Positions 17,546-26,976 are shown, numbered from the stretch's first letter. The stretch: 64,000 bases of DNA from Pseudomonadota bacterium (GCA_023426545.1 JAFAAN010000062.1:40888-104887), one strand, 5' to 3'. The notes: generated from the sequence alone by a model not told the origin. A program made the numbers and translations.

Positions 17546-18043
17546 CTAGCGCTGGGACTCCGTCTCGAGGTGGCGGAACACGCCCGAGTCGATCTCGGAG
17601 AAGCCGCAGGCCGTGTAGAAGCTCCGCGCCTCCGGCGTCGTCGTCATGGGCGAGACGAGCTGGAGCTGCTTCGCGCTCAGCACCTTGCAGCGCTCCAGAA
17701 TCTGGCGGATGAGCGCGCGGCCCACGCCGCGACGACGCCAGGTCTCCGTGACCACCAGCTCGTCGATGGTGGCCACGCGCCCGCGCAGCCGGAGCTGCGG
17801 CCGGTGGGAGAAGGACACCATGCCCACGGGCCGGTCCTGCGGGTCGCCGGCCACGAAGATCTCAATCTCCGGATGGCTGACGACCCAGTGGACCGTCTGC
17901 TGGTCCGTCCCCTGGGGATAGCCCAGCTCCTTCAGCAGCGTCGCCATGGCTTCGGCGTCGCCACGACGGGCACGGCGGATACGGAAGGCGGGCGCGTCGG
18001 CGCCAGCGGCGGGAGAGACTGTCCGAACGATTGGCTGTGACAA
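17546..18043 (-). CDS. GNAT family N-acetyltransferase
   Basis: The 165-residue protein has a complete GNAT fold: the beta-1 start FRIRRARRGDAEAM, the strand TIDELVVTETWRRRGVGRALI with the acetyl-CoA loop R-x-x-G-V-G, and the last motif ARSFYTACGFSEI. The acetylated substrate cannot be told from sequence. The reading frame opens at a TTG (18041-18043), with an in-frame stop two codons upstream, so a TTG start is needed unless translation starts at an internal ATG within the fold. GGTGAG lies just upstream. No operon partner is evident; the next gene upstream is separated by a strong hairpin. Confidence 0.8.
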   Translation of the reverse strand: MSQPIVRTVSPAAGADAPAFRIRRARRGDAEAMATLLKELGYPQGTDQQTVHWVVSHPEIEIFVAGDPQDRPVGMVSFSHRPQLRLRGRVATIDELVVTETWRRRGVGRALIRQILERCKVLSAKQLQLVSPMTTTPEARSFYTACGFSEIDSGVFRHLETESQR

Positions 18044-18064
18044 GGCTCACCGAGTCTAACGAAT

Positions 18065-18098
18065 GGGCCGCCGTCCCTCCAAAGAGGAACGGCGGCCC
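18065..18098 (-). terminator. Strong hairpin after the 2-oxoacid dehydrogenase E1 pair
   Basis: A 10-base perfect stem (GGGCCGCCGT 18065-18074, ACGGCGGCCC 18089-18098) continues, after one mismatch, into CCTC/GAGG with a 4-base loop. It lies about 58 bases beyond the E1 beta stop codon and is the likely end of that operon. Confidence 0.65.
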
Positions 18099-18155
18099 GG
18101 GGCGCCCGCCACGTGAGACAAGGACCTCACGAGCAGGGGATTGTGGGTGCAGCGC

Positions 18156-19214
18156 TTACGGCTGTTCCGCCGCGAGTGAACGCATGGCGGTGGTGATGTC
18201 ACTCAGTTGCGGCACGGACGCCATCTCCAGCGCGTCTGACAGGCCGATGCCCGGCACGAACTTCCCGGCCAGCAGCCGCGGCGGGGCCAGCAGCGAATAG
18301 AAGAGCTCCTCCACCGTGCGGCGCACCAGGTGCTCACCGAAGTTCGTCACCTCGGTGTCCTCGTTGACGAAGAGCACGCGGCCCGTCTTCTGGACGGACG
18401 CCTTGATGAGCTCCCAGTCGTAGGGCCACAGCGAGCGCAGGTCGATGACCTCCGCGCTGATGCCGTCGGCGGCCAGCGCCTCCGCGGCCTTCGCGCACAG
18501 GGGCAGGGTGCGGCCGTAGCTCACCACCGTGAGCAGCGTGCCCTCTCGCACGACCTTGCCCTTGCCGAACGGCACCGCGTACGCCTGGAGGCCGGCCGGC
18601 CACTGCGGCTTCCACTGCGAGCGGTCGCCGAGCGGCGCGTCGATGAGCTTCGACAGCGTGCGGTCATCGTCCGGCTCGCCCGGAATCCGCTCCTCGCCCT
18701 TCACGCGCAGCAGCGCCTTGGGCTCCAGGAACATGACGGGGTTCTTCTCCTGGCACGCGGTGATGAGCAGCCCGTACGCGTCCAGCGGCGTGGAGGGCAT
18801 CACCACCTTCCACCCGGGGATGTGGGTCATCGTCGCGTCGAAGGAGTGCGAGTGATAGATGGACCCGCGGATGCCGCTGCCCACCGGCGTGCGCACCACC
18901 ATGGGCAGGTTCCAGTCACCGTTGCTGGACCAGCAGGTGTTGCCCGCCAGCTTCAGCAGGTCGATGGTGTTGTAGACGTAGTCGCAGAACTGGATCTCCG
19001 CCACCGGCCGTCCGCCGGCCATGGCGATGCCCATGGCCGCGCCGATGATGCCGCGCTCGTCCAGGGGAGAGTTCCACGCCGTCTTCAGGCCCTGCGTGCA
19101 GGTGAAGACGCCGCCCAGCGGGGCACCCACGTCCTCGCCGAAGATGTCGGTGACGCCCAGGTGCTCCTCGGCGTAGTGCAGGGCCATGCGGATGGCCTGT
19201 GCCATGTTGGCCAT
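18156..19214 (-). CDS. Branched-chain 2-oxoacid dehydrogenase E1 component, beta subunit
   Basis: The 352-residue protein is the E1 beta (transketolase-like) subunit of a 2-oxoacid dehydrogenase, which with E1 alpha and thiamine diphosphate decarboxylates branched-chain 2-oxoacids to feed acyl-CoA formation. It shows the family marks FGEDVG near the start, the PYR-type domain (GIIGAAMGIAMAGGRPVAEIQF), YHSHSFD, and the C-terminal transketolase domain (LLTVVSYG, VIDLRSLWP, FVNEDTEV, HLVRRTVEELF). It starts 3 bases after the E1 alpha stop with GGAGG in the end of that gene, so the subunits are translationally linked. In Myxococcus xanthus the esg locus encodes this pair and makes branched-chain precursors for the developmental E-signal; orthology here is inferred. 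Confidence 0.9.
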   Translation of the reverse strand: MANMAQAIRMALHYAEEHLGVTDIFGEDVGAPLGGVFTCTQGLKTAWNSPLDERGIIGAAMGIAMAGGRPVAEIQFCDYVYNTIDLLKLAGNTCWSSNGDWNLPMVVRTPVGSGIRGSIYHSHSFDATMTHIPGWKVVMPSTPLDAYGLLITACQEKNPVMFLEPKALLRVKGEERIPGEPDDDRTLSKLIDAPLGDRSQWKPQWPAGLQAYAVPFGKGKVVREGTLLTVVSYGRTLPLCAKAAEALAADGISAEVIDLRSLWPYDWELIKASVQKTGRVLFVNEDTEVTNFGEHLVRRTVEELFYSLLAPPRLLAGKFVPGIGLSDALEMASVPQLSDITTAMRSLAAEQP

Positions 19215-19217
19215 GGG

Positions 19218-20228
19218 TTACTTGTCCTCCGCGAAGATGTGCTTCCAGATGGATTCGGGCTCGGGCTGCGGCTCGTCGCGCACCTGTCGGGCGGCGGCGG
19301 CCATTTCTTCGGTGTAGCGGGTGCGCAGGTCGTCCATCTGCTCGCGCGTCAGGACGCCGTCCTTCTCCAGCTTCGCCTCGAACTCCTTGAGGCAGTCGAC
19401 CTCGTCGCCCACGTAGTTGGCGCCGGACGCCGACGAGTGCCCGTAGAGGCGCGACACGTTGGCCTCCAGCAGGAAGGGCTTACGCTCCGTGCGCACGTAC
19501 GCCATGGCGTCGCGCAGCTCGGTGTAGGCCTCGATGGGGTCGTTGCCGTTGATGGTCTTGCAGCGCATGCCGAACGCCTTGCCCCGGTCGCTGATGCGCT
19601 GCTCTCCGTGCTGGCCCGCCGCCGCCGTGGAGATGCCCCACTTGTTGTTGGTGACGATGATGAGGACGGGCAGCGGGTTGGCGGGGCGGCTGCTCCACAC
19701 CAGGCAGGAGGCGAAATCGCCCTCGGCCGTGCCCGCGTCACCGCCGGTGACGATGGTGATGCCGTCGCCGCCGTGGCGCTTCTGCACCATGGCCGTGCCC
19801 GGTGCCATGGCGTACTGGACCTCGATGGGCGAGGACACCGGCGCCACGTTGTACTTGCGGGCGGAGTAGTGCCCCGCGAAGTTGCGGCCGCCCGAGTACG
19901 GGTCCGTGGCCGTGTTCTTCATCTGCCGCAGCGAGCCGATGGGCTCCTCTCCCAGGGCCAGCAGGGTGCCGGACTGGCGGTAGTGGGCGTGCAGATAGTC
20001 GTAATCAGGGCCCTGGCCCTTCTTCATCAGCAGCCCCAGGGAGACGTTGAACGCCTCCTCGCCGGGGCCGCCAATCCAGAAGTAGCCGTGGCCTTGTTTG
20101 TACATCTGGATGAGGCGCTCCTCGAGGACGCGCGTCTTGACCATCAGGTCATGGATGCGGACCAGAAGCTCCCGCTCGAGCGGCGCGGACGCTTCTGAGG
20201 ATTCTTTGATGAGTCGGGGACGAGACAC
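19218..20228 (-). CDS. Branched-chain 2-oxoacid dehydrogenase E1 component, alpha subunit
   Basis: The 336-residue protein is the thiamine-diphosphate-binding E1 alpha subunit. The cofactor motif is clear: GGDAGTAEGDF, then about 20 residues later IIVTNNKWGIS (the usual GDG...NN). The phosphorylation-loop-like region and the C-terminal helix region are of normal order and length. I chose the GTG at 20226-20228 because AGAGGAAGG lies 8-9 bases upstream; the frame open back to 20381 has no better start. It is followed directly by E1 beta in one operon. No E2 or E3 gene is in the window. See E1 beta for the possible E-signal role. Confidence 0.9.
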   Translation of the reverse strand: MSRPRLIKESSEASAPLERELLVRIHDLMVKTRVLEERLIQMYKQGHGYFWIGGPGEEAFNVSLGLLMKKGQGPDYDYLHAHYRQSGTLLALGEEPIGSLRQMKNTATDPYSGGRNFAGHYSARKYNVAPVSSPIEVQYAMAPGTAMVQKRHGGDGITIVTGGDAGTAEGDFASCLVWSSRPANPLPVLIIVTNNKWGISTAAAGQHGEQRISDRGKAFGMRCKTINGNDPIEAYTELRDAMAYVRTERKPFLLEANVSRLYGHSSASGANYVGDEVDCLKEFEAKLEKDGVLTREQMDDLRTRYTEEMAAAARQVRDEPQPEPESIWKHIFAEDK

Positions 20229-20352
20229 GCGCGACCTTCCTCTGGCTGAAGGGGACGCCCCTATAACCCGGATGGGCCGCTTTCGCTCAAGGCAGTTGAT
20301 GGGCCGCCTGTTGGGCGTCGGGCGAAGAGCACCTTCTGGCGCGGCGCGGCAA

Positions 20353-21453
20353 TCAGCGGGGCTCATCCGGGGCAGGAGCACGGCCGTGCCGCAGCGCGGT
20401 GACGCGCTCCGTCAGTGTGGCTTCGCTGGCCGCTCCGGCGTGCTCGGAGATGAGGGCCAGCGTGTCCTCGGACAGCTGCCTGGCGTGAGAGCTGTCCAGC
20501 AGCGAGGCCAGCTCCTGGAGCCGGCCGGTGCGCAGCAGCGCCACCACCAGGGCGTGGCCGGTGCGCGGCAGGGGCGCCTGCGTGAAGGCGGATTGGAGCG
20601 AGCCCACGGCCAGCTCTGGCAGGCCGCTGTCCAGGAGCATCTCGCCCACCAGGGCCGGGTCGTGAGGGGCCTCCAGGTCGTCGTCTGCGTCGGCTTCGTA
20701 TGAGACGGCGGGGCTGCCTCGCAGCGCGTCCATCAGCTGTTCGATGGGGACGGCGCCCGTGGTTGTCTGCTGGGGGGCGCGGGGGAAGACGTAGCGAGGC
20801 TCGGCGGGGCGCACCTCCGGCGTGCGGCGGAGCTGCTCGAAGTTCATCAGCCCGAGCATCATCGCCAGCACGCCCAGCCACACCATCTTCCACCAGATGG
20901 CCAGGCCCAGCACCGCCACCGCCGTGGCGATGCCCACGCCGAGCAGCCGCCGTTCATGGCGGTACCCGCTGCGCGCGCGCACCAGGTTCGTCAGCAGCTG
21001 GCCGCCGTCCAGCGGCTGCATGGGCAGCAGGTTGAAGAGCCCCCAGCCGATGTTCACCCAGAGGAACTGCCGCAGGCCCTGGTCCGCCAGCCCGCCGGGT
21101 TCTCCCAGGGGCGCGAGGCTCGACAGGCCCCAGATGAGTCCACCCGCCAGGAAGCCGATGCCCGGCCCCGCGAAGCTCACCCAGGCCAACTGCCGGTGGG
21201 TGAGGTGCGCGCCCTGGTCGGTGTGCGCGGTGCCGCCCATGCCGTGCAATTCGATGCGGGCGGGACAGCCATAGCGGCGGAAGGCCAGCGCATGCCCCAG
21301 CTCATGGAGCAGCACCGACACGAAGACGATGCCAACCCAGAGCGCGAGCCGCGCGGGCTCGGAGATGAGCGTCCAGCCCGTCATCAACGCGACGAGGAAG
21401 AAGAGCGGGTGGACTCGGACGGGGAAGCCAGCCACGTGGAAATGGGGCCGCAT
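20353..21453 (-). CDS. Site-2 protease family (M50) membrane metalloprotease
   Basis: The 366-residue protein is an intramembrane zinc protease of the S2P/M50 family. The zinc motif is HELGH at residues 50-54, and the third ligand motif LDG is at about 148-150 (NLLPMQPLDGG). About five hydrophobic helices occupy the first 225 residues, and a soluble helical C-terminal region of about 140 residues follows, which may bind a partner. Rhomboid-like or RseP-like PDZ domains are not seen. I chose the ATG at 21453 because the catalytic helices begin there; upstream in-frame sequence is unrelated. Such enzymes often cut anti-sigma factors, but no substrate can be named. Confidence 0.88.
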   Translation of the reverse strand: MRPHFHVAGFPVRVHPLFFLVALMTGWTLISEPARLALWVGIVFVSVLLHELGHALAFRRYGCPARIELHGMGGTAHTDQGAHLTHRQLAWVSFAGPGIGFLAGGLIWGLSSLAPLGEPGGLADQGLRQFLWVNIGWGLFNLLPMQPLDGGQLLTNLVRARSGYRHERRLLGVGIATAVAVLGLAIWWKMVWLGVLAMMLGLMNFEQLRRTPEVRPAEPRYVFPRAPQQTTTGAVPIEQLMDALRGSPAVSYEADADDDLEAPHDPALVGEMLLDSGLPELAVGSLQSAFTQAPLPRTGHALVVALLRTGRLQELASLLDSSHARQLSEDTLALISEHAGAASEATLTERVTALRHGRAPAPDEPR

Positions 21454-21718
21454 GGACACCGGACTGTAACCGGCGCACTCACGCCGCGCCCGGTGAAGGG
21501 GAGGGGACGCCATACTCCGAGTGAATGACGCGGGGCTCCATCCGGGGCCATGACATTGGGATGACATGGCTTCAGTGACATGGCGGCCGTGGCGTCTTCC
21601 CCGGCGCGGCGTGGATGTGGGGACAGGGCCTCGCGAAGCACGAGAAGTGAGATAGAGTCCCAAGACACCCCTGTTTTCCCCGCGCTCCCCCGCGCGGCGT
21701 CCCCACCCCGGCCCGCCC

Positions 21719-23494
21719 TTGTCCAGTACGAATACGCGACTGAAGTCCGCGCCCACGTCCGGCGAGTTCCAGGACGACGCCACACTCCCTCCGTCCGAGC
21801 GGACGGGCACCCGGGAAGTCACGGGCACGCGGGAGTCCACCGCCACGAACCTGACAGGCCCCCTGGGGTTGGCGGAGGGGGGCACCCGCACCCTCATCGC
21901 GCCGCTGGAGGCGGGCGAGCTGCCCAACGTGGCCCTCATCAAGGGCCTGCGGTTGGATCAGATCCTCCTGCTGACCACCGGCCTGCTGGTGGTGCTCATC
22001 GTGGGGTTGCTGGCGGCGCTGTCGGTGGCCTCCACCCAGTCCCAGTTCGAGGAGACGGCGCTCGTCTCCAAGGAGCGCATCCAGGAGCAGGCGCGCGAGC
22101 TGGGTCAGACGGTGGGGCAGACCATCGCGCTCACCTCCGCCACCAACCTGCGCGACAACAACTACGCCTTCCTCGAGGAGGTGGCGGGCTCCATCGTCAA
22201 GACGAACCCCAACATCCTCCGGGTCCAGATTTTCGACCCGGACGGGGTGCGGATGGCGGACAGCGAGGGCGCCAGCGAGGACAAGGAAGAGGCCGCGCCG
22301 GTCCGCCGCGCCGAGCGCCGGCTGGTGAGCGCCTTCTACCGGGGGCAGCCCATCTCCGAAATCCAGGAGCCCATCGACTACGGCTCCAGCAGCGGCAAGG
22401 GGCTGGTCGTCATCAGCTATTCGCTGGGGGGCCTGCAGAAGCAGCTGGAGGCGTTGGAGCAGGACAAGCGCGCCACGGTGCGCGCGAACACGCTGCGCAT
22501 GCTGGCCCTGGGCGTGGGCTTCGTGGTGCTGGCCGGCGCGCTGGCGGCCTACCAGAGCCGGCGCATCACCCGGCCGCTGGGCATGCTGACCAGCAAGGTG
22601 ATGCAGCTGGCCGCGGGCAACCTGGGCGCGCGGGCCGGGACGGCGCAGGGCGCGGGCCGCGAGGTGGTGACGCTGGGCGTGGTGTTCAACCACATGGCCG
22701 AGCGCATCAAGGTGCTGCTGGAGGACGTGCGCGCCAAGGCGCAGCTGGAGCGCGAGGTGTCGCTCGCGCGCACGGTGCAGGAGACGTTGCTGCCCGGCCG
22801 AGAGGCCGTGCAGGTCGGGCCGCTGCGCATCGCCGGGCTCGTCGTCACCGCGGACGCCTGCGGCGGCGACTGGTGGTTCCGCGCCGCGCTGGATGACCGG
22901 CGGGTCGTCATCGGCATCGGCGACGTGACGGGCCACGGCCTGTCCACTTCGCTGGTGGCCACCAGCGCCACCAGCGGCTTCGCCTCCGCGATGACGCTGC
23001 GCGAGCCCTCGGAGGTGAACGCGCAGATGCTCATCACCGCGCTCAACGTGACGCTGGCCAACGTGGGCCGCGGCGAGCACCAGATGTCCAGCGCGCTGGC
23101 CGTCATCGACGTGTCCAACGGCCATATTGACTACGCGGCCGGCGCGCACCCCAGCCCGCTGGTGTTCAACAAGCACAGCGGGCAGATTGCCTCGCTGCCC
23201 GCGCGGGGGCCGCTGCTGGGGGCGTCGGTCTCGTCCCAGTTCACCTCGCGCCAGGCGCAGCTGCGGCCCGGGGACGTGGTGGTCTGGTTCACCGACGGCC
23301 TCACCGAGGCGCGCGACGGCGCGGGCAAGCTGTACGGCAACCAGCGCCTGGCCGCCGCCGTCCAGGCCCATGCCCACCTGTCCGCGGAGGCGCTGCGCGA
23401 CGCGGTGCTCGCGGACGCCCGAGCCTTCAGCGCCGGCCAGCCGCAGCGAGACGACATCACCGTCGTCGTGGCCGAATTCAGCCCCGCCGCCTGA
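21719..23494 (+). CDS. Membrane SpoIIE/RsbU-type PP2C serine phosphatase with HAMP domain
   Basis: The 591-residue protein has an N-terminal tail, a transmembrane helix at about 82-103, an extracytoplasmic sensor of about 160 residues, a second helix at about 260-282, a HAMP-like linker (SRRITRPLGMLTSKVMQLAAGNLGAR), a coiled segment and a PP2C-type phosphatase (about 370-591). The metal-binding motifs are present: CGGDWW, GIGDVTGHG (about residue 398) and FTDGLTEAR, plus QRDDITVVV at the end. Such phosphatases dephosphorylate STAS anti-sigma antagonists. The reading frame opens with a TTG at 21719 without a clear ribosome site, so the start is uncertain. Its likely target class, a STAS protein, is encoded about 9 kb downstream on the same strand. 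Confidence 0.85.
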   Translation: MSSTNTRLKSAPTSGEFQDDATLPPSERTGTREVTGTRESTATNLTGPLGLAEGGTRTLIAPLEAGELPNVALIKGLRLDQILLLTTGLLVVLIVGLLAALSVASTQSQFEETALVSKERIQEQARELGQTVGQTIALTSATNLRDNNYAFLEEVAGSIVKTNPNILRVQIFDPDGVRMADSEGASEDKEEAAPVRRAERRLVSAFYRGQPISEIQEPIDYGSSSGKGLVVISYSLGGLQKQLEALEQDKRATVRANTLRMLALGVGFVVLAGALAAYQSRRITRPLGMLTSKVMQLAAGNLGARAGTAQGAGREVVTLGVVFNHMAERIKVLLEDVRAKAQLEREVSLARTVQETLLPGREAVQVGPLRIAGLVVTADACGGDWWFRAALDDRRVVIGIGDVTGHGLSTSLVATSATSGFASAMTLREPSEVNAQMLITALNVTLANVGRGEHQMSSALAVIDVSNGHIDYAAGAHPSPLVFNKHSGQIASLPARGPLLGASVSSQFTSRQAQLRPGDVVVWFTDGLTEARDGAGKLYGNQRLAAAVQAHAHLSAEALRDAVLADARAFSAGQPQRDDITVVVAEFSPAA

Positions 23495-23517
23495 CTTCCT
23501 CCTGGGACTCCACACGC

Positions 23518-26034
23518 ATGCGACGCTCCCCACGCCCTCCTCGGTCACGCCGGCTCACGCCGGCGCTCGCGCTGCTGACCACCCTGTGCGGCCCGCCCGC
23601 GCTCGCGCAGTACCGGCCCCCGCCCATGTCCGAGTCGCAGCGGCTGGTAAAGGATGGTGAGACGGCGCAGGTGGCCGCCAGCGCCGCCACCGCCGCGGGC
23701 AACAAGAAGGAGGCGGAGGAGAAGTACCGCAAGGCGCTGGGCCTCTTCGAGCAGGCGCTGAGCGCCGAGCCCGGCTCCGTGGCCGCCGCCGCGGGGCTGG
23801 CCGCCAGTGCCAACGCGCTCAATGACTGGCAGCGCACCGTGGACCGGGTGCAGCCGCTGCTGAAGGCGAACCCCTCGGAGCTGTCCCTGGCGTATCCGGT
23901 GAGCGTGGCCCTCTTCAAGCTGCGCCGCTTCCAGGAGGCGGTGCCGCTGATGGAGCAGGTGGCCGCCGCCGACCAGGCCGAGCACCTCATCGTCCACTAC
24001 TACCTGGCCAGCTACTACCTCTACGTCCAGCAGGGGGACCCGGCGGCGGCGCGGCTCGAGCGCTACCTGGCGCTGCGCCCGCAGGCCGTGGCGGCCAACG
24101 ACCACCAGATTCACGAGCTGCTGGGCCGCGCGCACGTGCTGCGCCGGAACGCGGCGGCGGCGCGCGCGTCCTTCCAGCGAGCGCAGGCGGGGCGGCCGGA
24201 GTCGCCGTCCGTCCAGCTGGGGCTCGCCCAGGTGCTGGAGCTGGAGGGCCGGCTGGGCGAGGCGCGCACCCTGCTGGAGGGCGTCACCGGGCGCTTCCCG
24301 CAGGCGGGCGACGCGCGCGAGAAGCTGGCGCGCCTCTACCTGGGAGCCGGGGACGTCGCGAAGGCGGACGCTCAGGCGCGGGCGCTGGTGTCGCTGGGCG
24401 CCACGCCGGCCGCGCACCTGCTGCTGGGCGACGTGCGCTTCGCGCAGAAGAACGCGGTCGCCGCCGAGGCGGAGTATCGCAAGGTGCTCCAGCTCCAGCC
24501 CGGCCTGGTGCTGGGGCAGATGGCGGTGGGCAAGGCGCTCCAGGCGCAGGGCCGCCACGAGGAGGCCATCCAGTTCCTGGAGAGCGCGGTGCGCTCGGGG
24601 GCCAACAGCCTGGAGCTGTGGGCCAACCTCGGCTCGGTGAACCGGCGCGCGGGCCGCTTCCAGCGCGCGGTGGAGGTGCACCGGCGCGTGGTGGAGATGG
24701 CGCCGCGGCAGGCGCTGGGCTGGATGCTGCTGGGCGCGGACCACTTCGCCACCGGCCAGTGGGACCAGGCCATCGAGGACTACTCCAACGCGCTCCAGGT
24801 GGAGCCGGAGCACGCCGGGGCGAAGCAGTGGCTGGCCCGGGCGCTGGCGCACCGGGCGCGGGACCGGGCCGGGGCGGGGCGGCTGGAGGACGCTGTCCGC
24901 GACCTGCGCCGCGCCTATGACCTGGACCGCGCCGCGCCCATGGCCCGCAGGCTGGGGGCCGCGCTGCTGGAGGCACGCGCCTACGCCGACGCACGCAAGG
25001 TGCTGGAGCAGGGGGTGACGCTGCCCGGCGCGACGTGGCGTGACGGTCTGCTGCTGGGCTACGCGCGGCTGGCCACCAGCGACGCGCAGGCGGCGCTGGA
25101 GGCCTTCACCCGCGCGGAGGCCCAGACGCAGGAGCCCGACGAGCAGGCCGAGACCTCCGTGGGCGCCGCTCTGGCGGAGGTGGAGCTGGGGCAGGTGGAC
25201 GCGGCGGTGAAGCGGCTGACGGAGGTCGGTCCGTCGCGCGCCGCGGCGCAGGTGGCGGGCGCGAACCTGCCGCGCGTGCTGGTGCGCCGCGCGCTCACGC
25301 GCCTGGAGCGCGGCGACGCGGAGGCCGCCGAGCGCGACCTGGACCTGGTGGACAAGCTGGGCACGGGCAACCGCAAGGACCTGGTGAAGCTGGCCCAGTT
25401 CGCCCGCGGCCTGGCGCGCGCGGAGTCGGGGCGCCACGCGGACGCGAACACCGCCATCACCAAGGCGCTCACGCCCGCGCAGCCCTGGGCCTGGCCCAAC
25501 ACCCGCGCGCTGGCCACCGCCTTCATCCTCTACAAGAAGGGGCAGGTCCCCGCCGCCCGCAAGCAGCTTACCGCCGCGGCGAAGAAGCCGATGCCCGGCC
25601 AGCCCCAGTGGCTGACGGCCATGACGGGCGCGCTCCACCGGCGCGAGGCGTCGCTGGCCTATGGCGCCGGCAACATGAACGCGGCGGAGAAGGCCTTCAA
25701 GGCGGCGCTCGCGGGCAGTCCGGACGACGTGCTGGTGCAGCACAACCTGGCCTGCGTCGACTGGCGCAAGGGCCGCGCGACGGCCGCGCTGGAGACGTGG
25801 CGGCGGCTGGAGTCCTCGGTCCCGGTGGCCGCGCTCAACCAGGGCATCGACGCGCAGGAGCGCCGCAAGGACGCGGGGGACGCGGTGGAGGCGTGGCGCC
25901 GCTACCTGGCCTCGGGCTCGGGGCCGCGCATGGCGCAGGTGCGTGAGTGGAAGGAACGCCTGCAGAGTCTGCACGGCCTCGCCGAGCCCGCCGCGGGCGT
26001 GCCGGCCGGCGCCACCGTGGAGGAGACCCCGTGA
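23518..26034 (+). CDS. Exported TPR-repeat protein
   Basis: The 838-residue protein has a signal peptide (residues about 1-31, ending ALAQ) and then a long series of tetratricopeptide repeats from about residue 60 to the end, with the small-residue patterns of TPR helices (for example AEAEYRKVLQLQPG, AIQFLESAVRSGANSLELWANLGS, AIEDYSNALQVEPEHAGAK). It probably acts as a scaffold outside the cytoplasm. It starts 24 bases after the phosphatase and its stop codon overlaps the start of the next gene by one base (TGATG), so the three are probably one transcript. No enzymatic domain is seen. Confidence 0.88.
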   Translation: MRRSPRPPRSRRLTPALALLTTLCGPPALAQYRPPPMSESQRLVKDGETAQVAASAATAAGNKKEAEEKYRKALGLFEQALSAEPGSVAAAAGLAASANALNDWQRTVDRVQPLLKANPSELSLAYPVSVALFKLRRFQEAVPLMEQVAAADQAEHLIVHYYLASYYLYVQQGDPAAARLERYLALRPQAVAANDHQIHELLGRAHVLRRNAAAARASFQRAQAGRPESPSVQLGLAQVLELEGRLGEARTLLEGVTGRFPQAGDAREKLARLYLGAGDVAKADAQARALVSLGATPAAHLLLGDVRFAQKNAVAAEAEYRKVLQLQPGLVLGQMAVGKALQAQGRHEEAIQFLESAVRSGANSLELWANLGSVNRRAGRFQRAVEVHRRVVEMAPRQALGWMLLGADHFATGQWDQAIEDYSNALQVEPEHAGAKQWLARALAHRARDRAGAGRLEDAVRDLRRAYDLDRAAPMARRLGAALLEARAYADARKVLEQGVTLPGATWRDGLLLGYARLATSDAQAALEAFTRAEAQTQEPDEQAETSVGAALAEVELGQVDAAVKRLTEVGPSRAAAQVAGANLPRVLVRRALTRLERGDAEAAERDLDLVDKLGTGNRKDLVKLAQFARGLARAESGRHADANTAITKALTPAQPWAWPNTRALATAFILYKKGQVPAARKQLTAAAKKPMPGQPQWLTAMTGALHRREASLAYGAGNMNAAEKAFKAALAGSPDDVLVQHNLACVDWRKGRATAALETWRRLESSVPVAALNQGIDAQERRKDAGDAVEAWRRYLASGSGPRMAQVREWKERLQSLHGLAEPAAGVPAGATVEETP

Positions 26035-26951
26035 TGAAGGCACCTCGCTTCCTCCTGGCTGGCCTCGTGCTGGCCTGCACCCTGACGGCCGGGCTCGCCG
26101 CCGCGGCGCCCAAGAAGGCCACCCTGGGCGTCTTCCTCGCCACCACGCTGGCGGATGGCCAGGAGCGCTTCGAGTACGCGGAGGCCCTGGCCGCCCGGCT
26201 GACGGAGGCGCTGGACATGCCCGTCGCCGCGAAGAGCTTCGGACGCTACGAGGACTTCTCCCGCGCCGTGGCGGGTGGACTGGTGGACTTCGCGGTGGTG
26301 GACGCCTGGGCCGCCGTGCAGCTGGGCGCCAAGGCGAAGCCGGTGGCCTGGGCCTCGCGCGCGGGGGATACCCAGCAGCGCTGGGCCATCGTCTCGCTGC
26401 AACGCGGCGCGGTGAAGGACCTCGCCGGCAAGCGGCTGGCGCACGTGAAGGGCGCGGGGCCCGCTGACCCCAAGTTCGTCACCCACGTCGTGCTGGGCGG
26501 CGACCTGGACGCGCAGCGCCACTTCAAGCTGGCCCCCGTGCCGAACGTGGAGTCGGCGTTGAAGATGCTGGAGGCGAAGGGCGCGGACGCCGCGCTCGTG
26601 CCGCTGGCGCACGTGCCCAAGGGCAAGGACGTGCGCGTCCTCTTCCGCAGCGGACGCGTTCCCGGTGCGCTGCTGGTGGACCTGCGCAACCATGAGTCCG
26701 CGCTCCACGGCGCGCTGGGGGCGGTGGGCGCGGTGGCGCCCTTCGACGCCTTCGCCCGGCTCCAGGACAAGGACTTCGAGGACTTCAGCAGGCTCGTCAC
26801 CCGGGGGCCGCCGCGCCGCCAGCCGGTGCTCGCCGAGGGGCCGGACCTCCACGTGGAGGCCGACGTGCTGGTGCGCTCGGAGGAACTCGGCCCCGCGCTG
26901 CCATCCTTCCTCGGTGACCTCGCCGTGTCCGCGGAGCAGCCCGATGACTGA
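26034..26951 (+). CDS. PhnD-like periplasmic substrate-binding protein
   Basis: The 305-residue product has a signal peptide (MKAPRFLLAGLVLACTLTAGLAAAA) and a type-2 periplasmic binding fold of the PhnD/phosphonate-binding type: GVFLATTLADGQERFEYAEALAARLTEAL, then GRYEDFSRAVAGGLVDFAVVDAW, and DLAGKRLAHVKG in the second lobe. The protein is about the usual length. The ligand is unknown, and no ABC permease or ATPase is adjacent, so it may sense rather than transport. The start overlaps the TPR gene stop by one base and has GGAGGAG about 10 bases upstream, which points to translational coupling. A 10-base-stem hairpin follows. Confidence 0.85.
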   Translation: MKAPRFLLAGLVLACTLTAGLAAAAPKKATLGVFLATTLADGQERFEYAEALAARLTEALDMPVAAKSFGRYEDFSRAVAGGLVDFAVVDAWAAVQLGAKAKPVAWASRAGDTQQRWAIVSLQRGAVKDLAGKRLAHVKGAGPADPKFVTHVVLGGDLDAQRHFKLAPVPNVESALKMLEAKGADAALVPLAHVPKGKDVRVLFRSGRVPGALLVDLRNHESALHGALGAVGAVAPFDAFARLQDKDFEDFSRLVTRGPPRRQPVLAEGPDLHVEADVLVRSEELGPALPSFLGDLAVSAEQPDD

Positions 26952-26976
26952 TGCTTTCCCGTGTTTCTAGAGAATG

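Noticed and set aside
23545..26043. Long minus-strand open frame opposite the TPR gene
   Set aside because: It is an antisense shadow of the real TPR gene with biased Arg/His/Gln composition.
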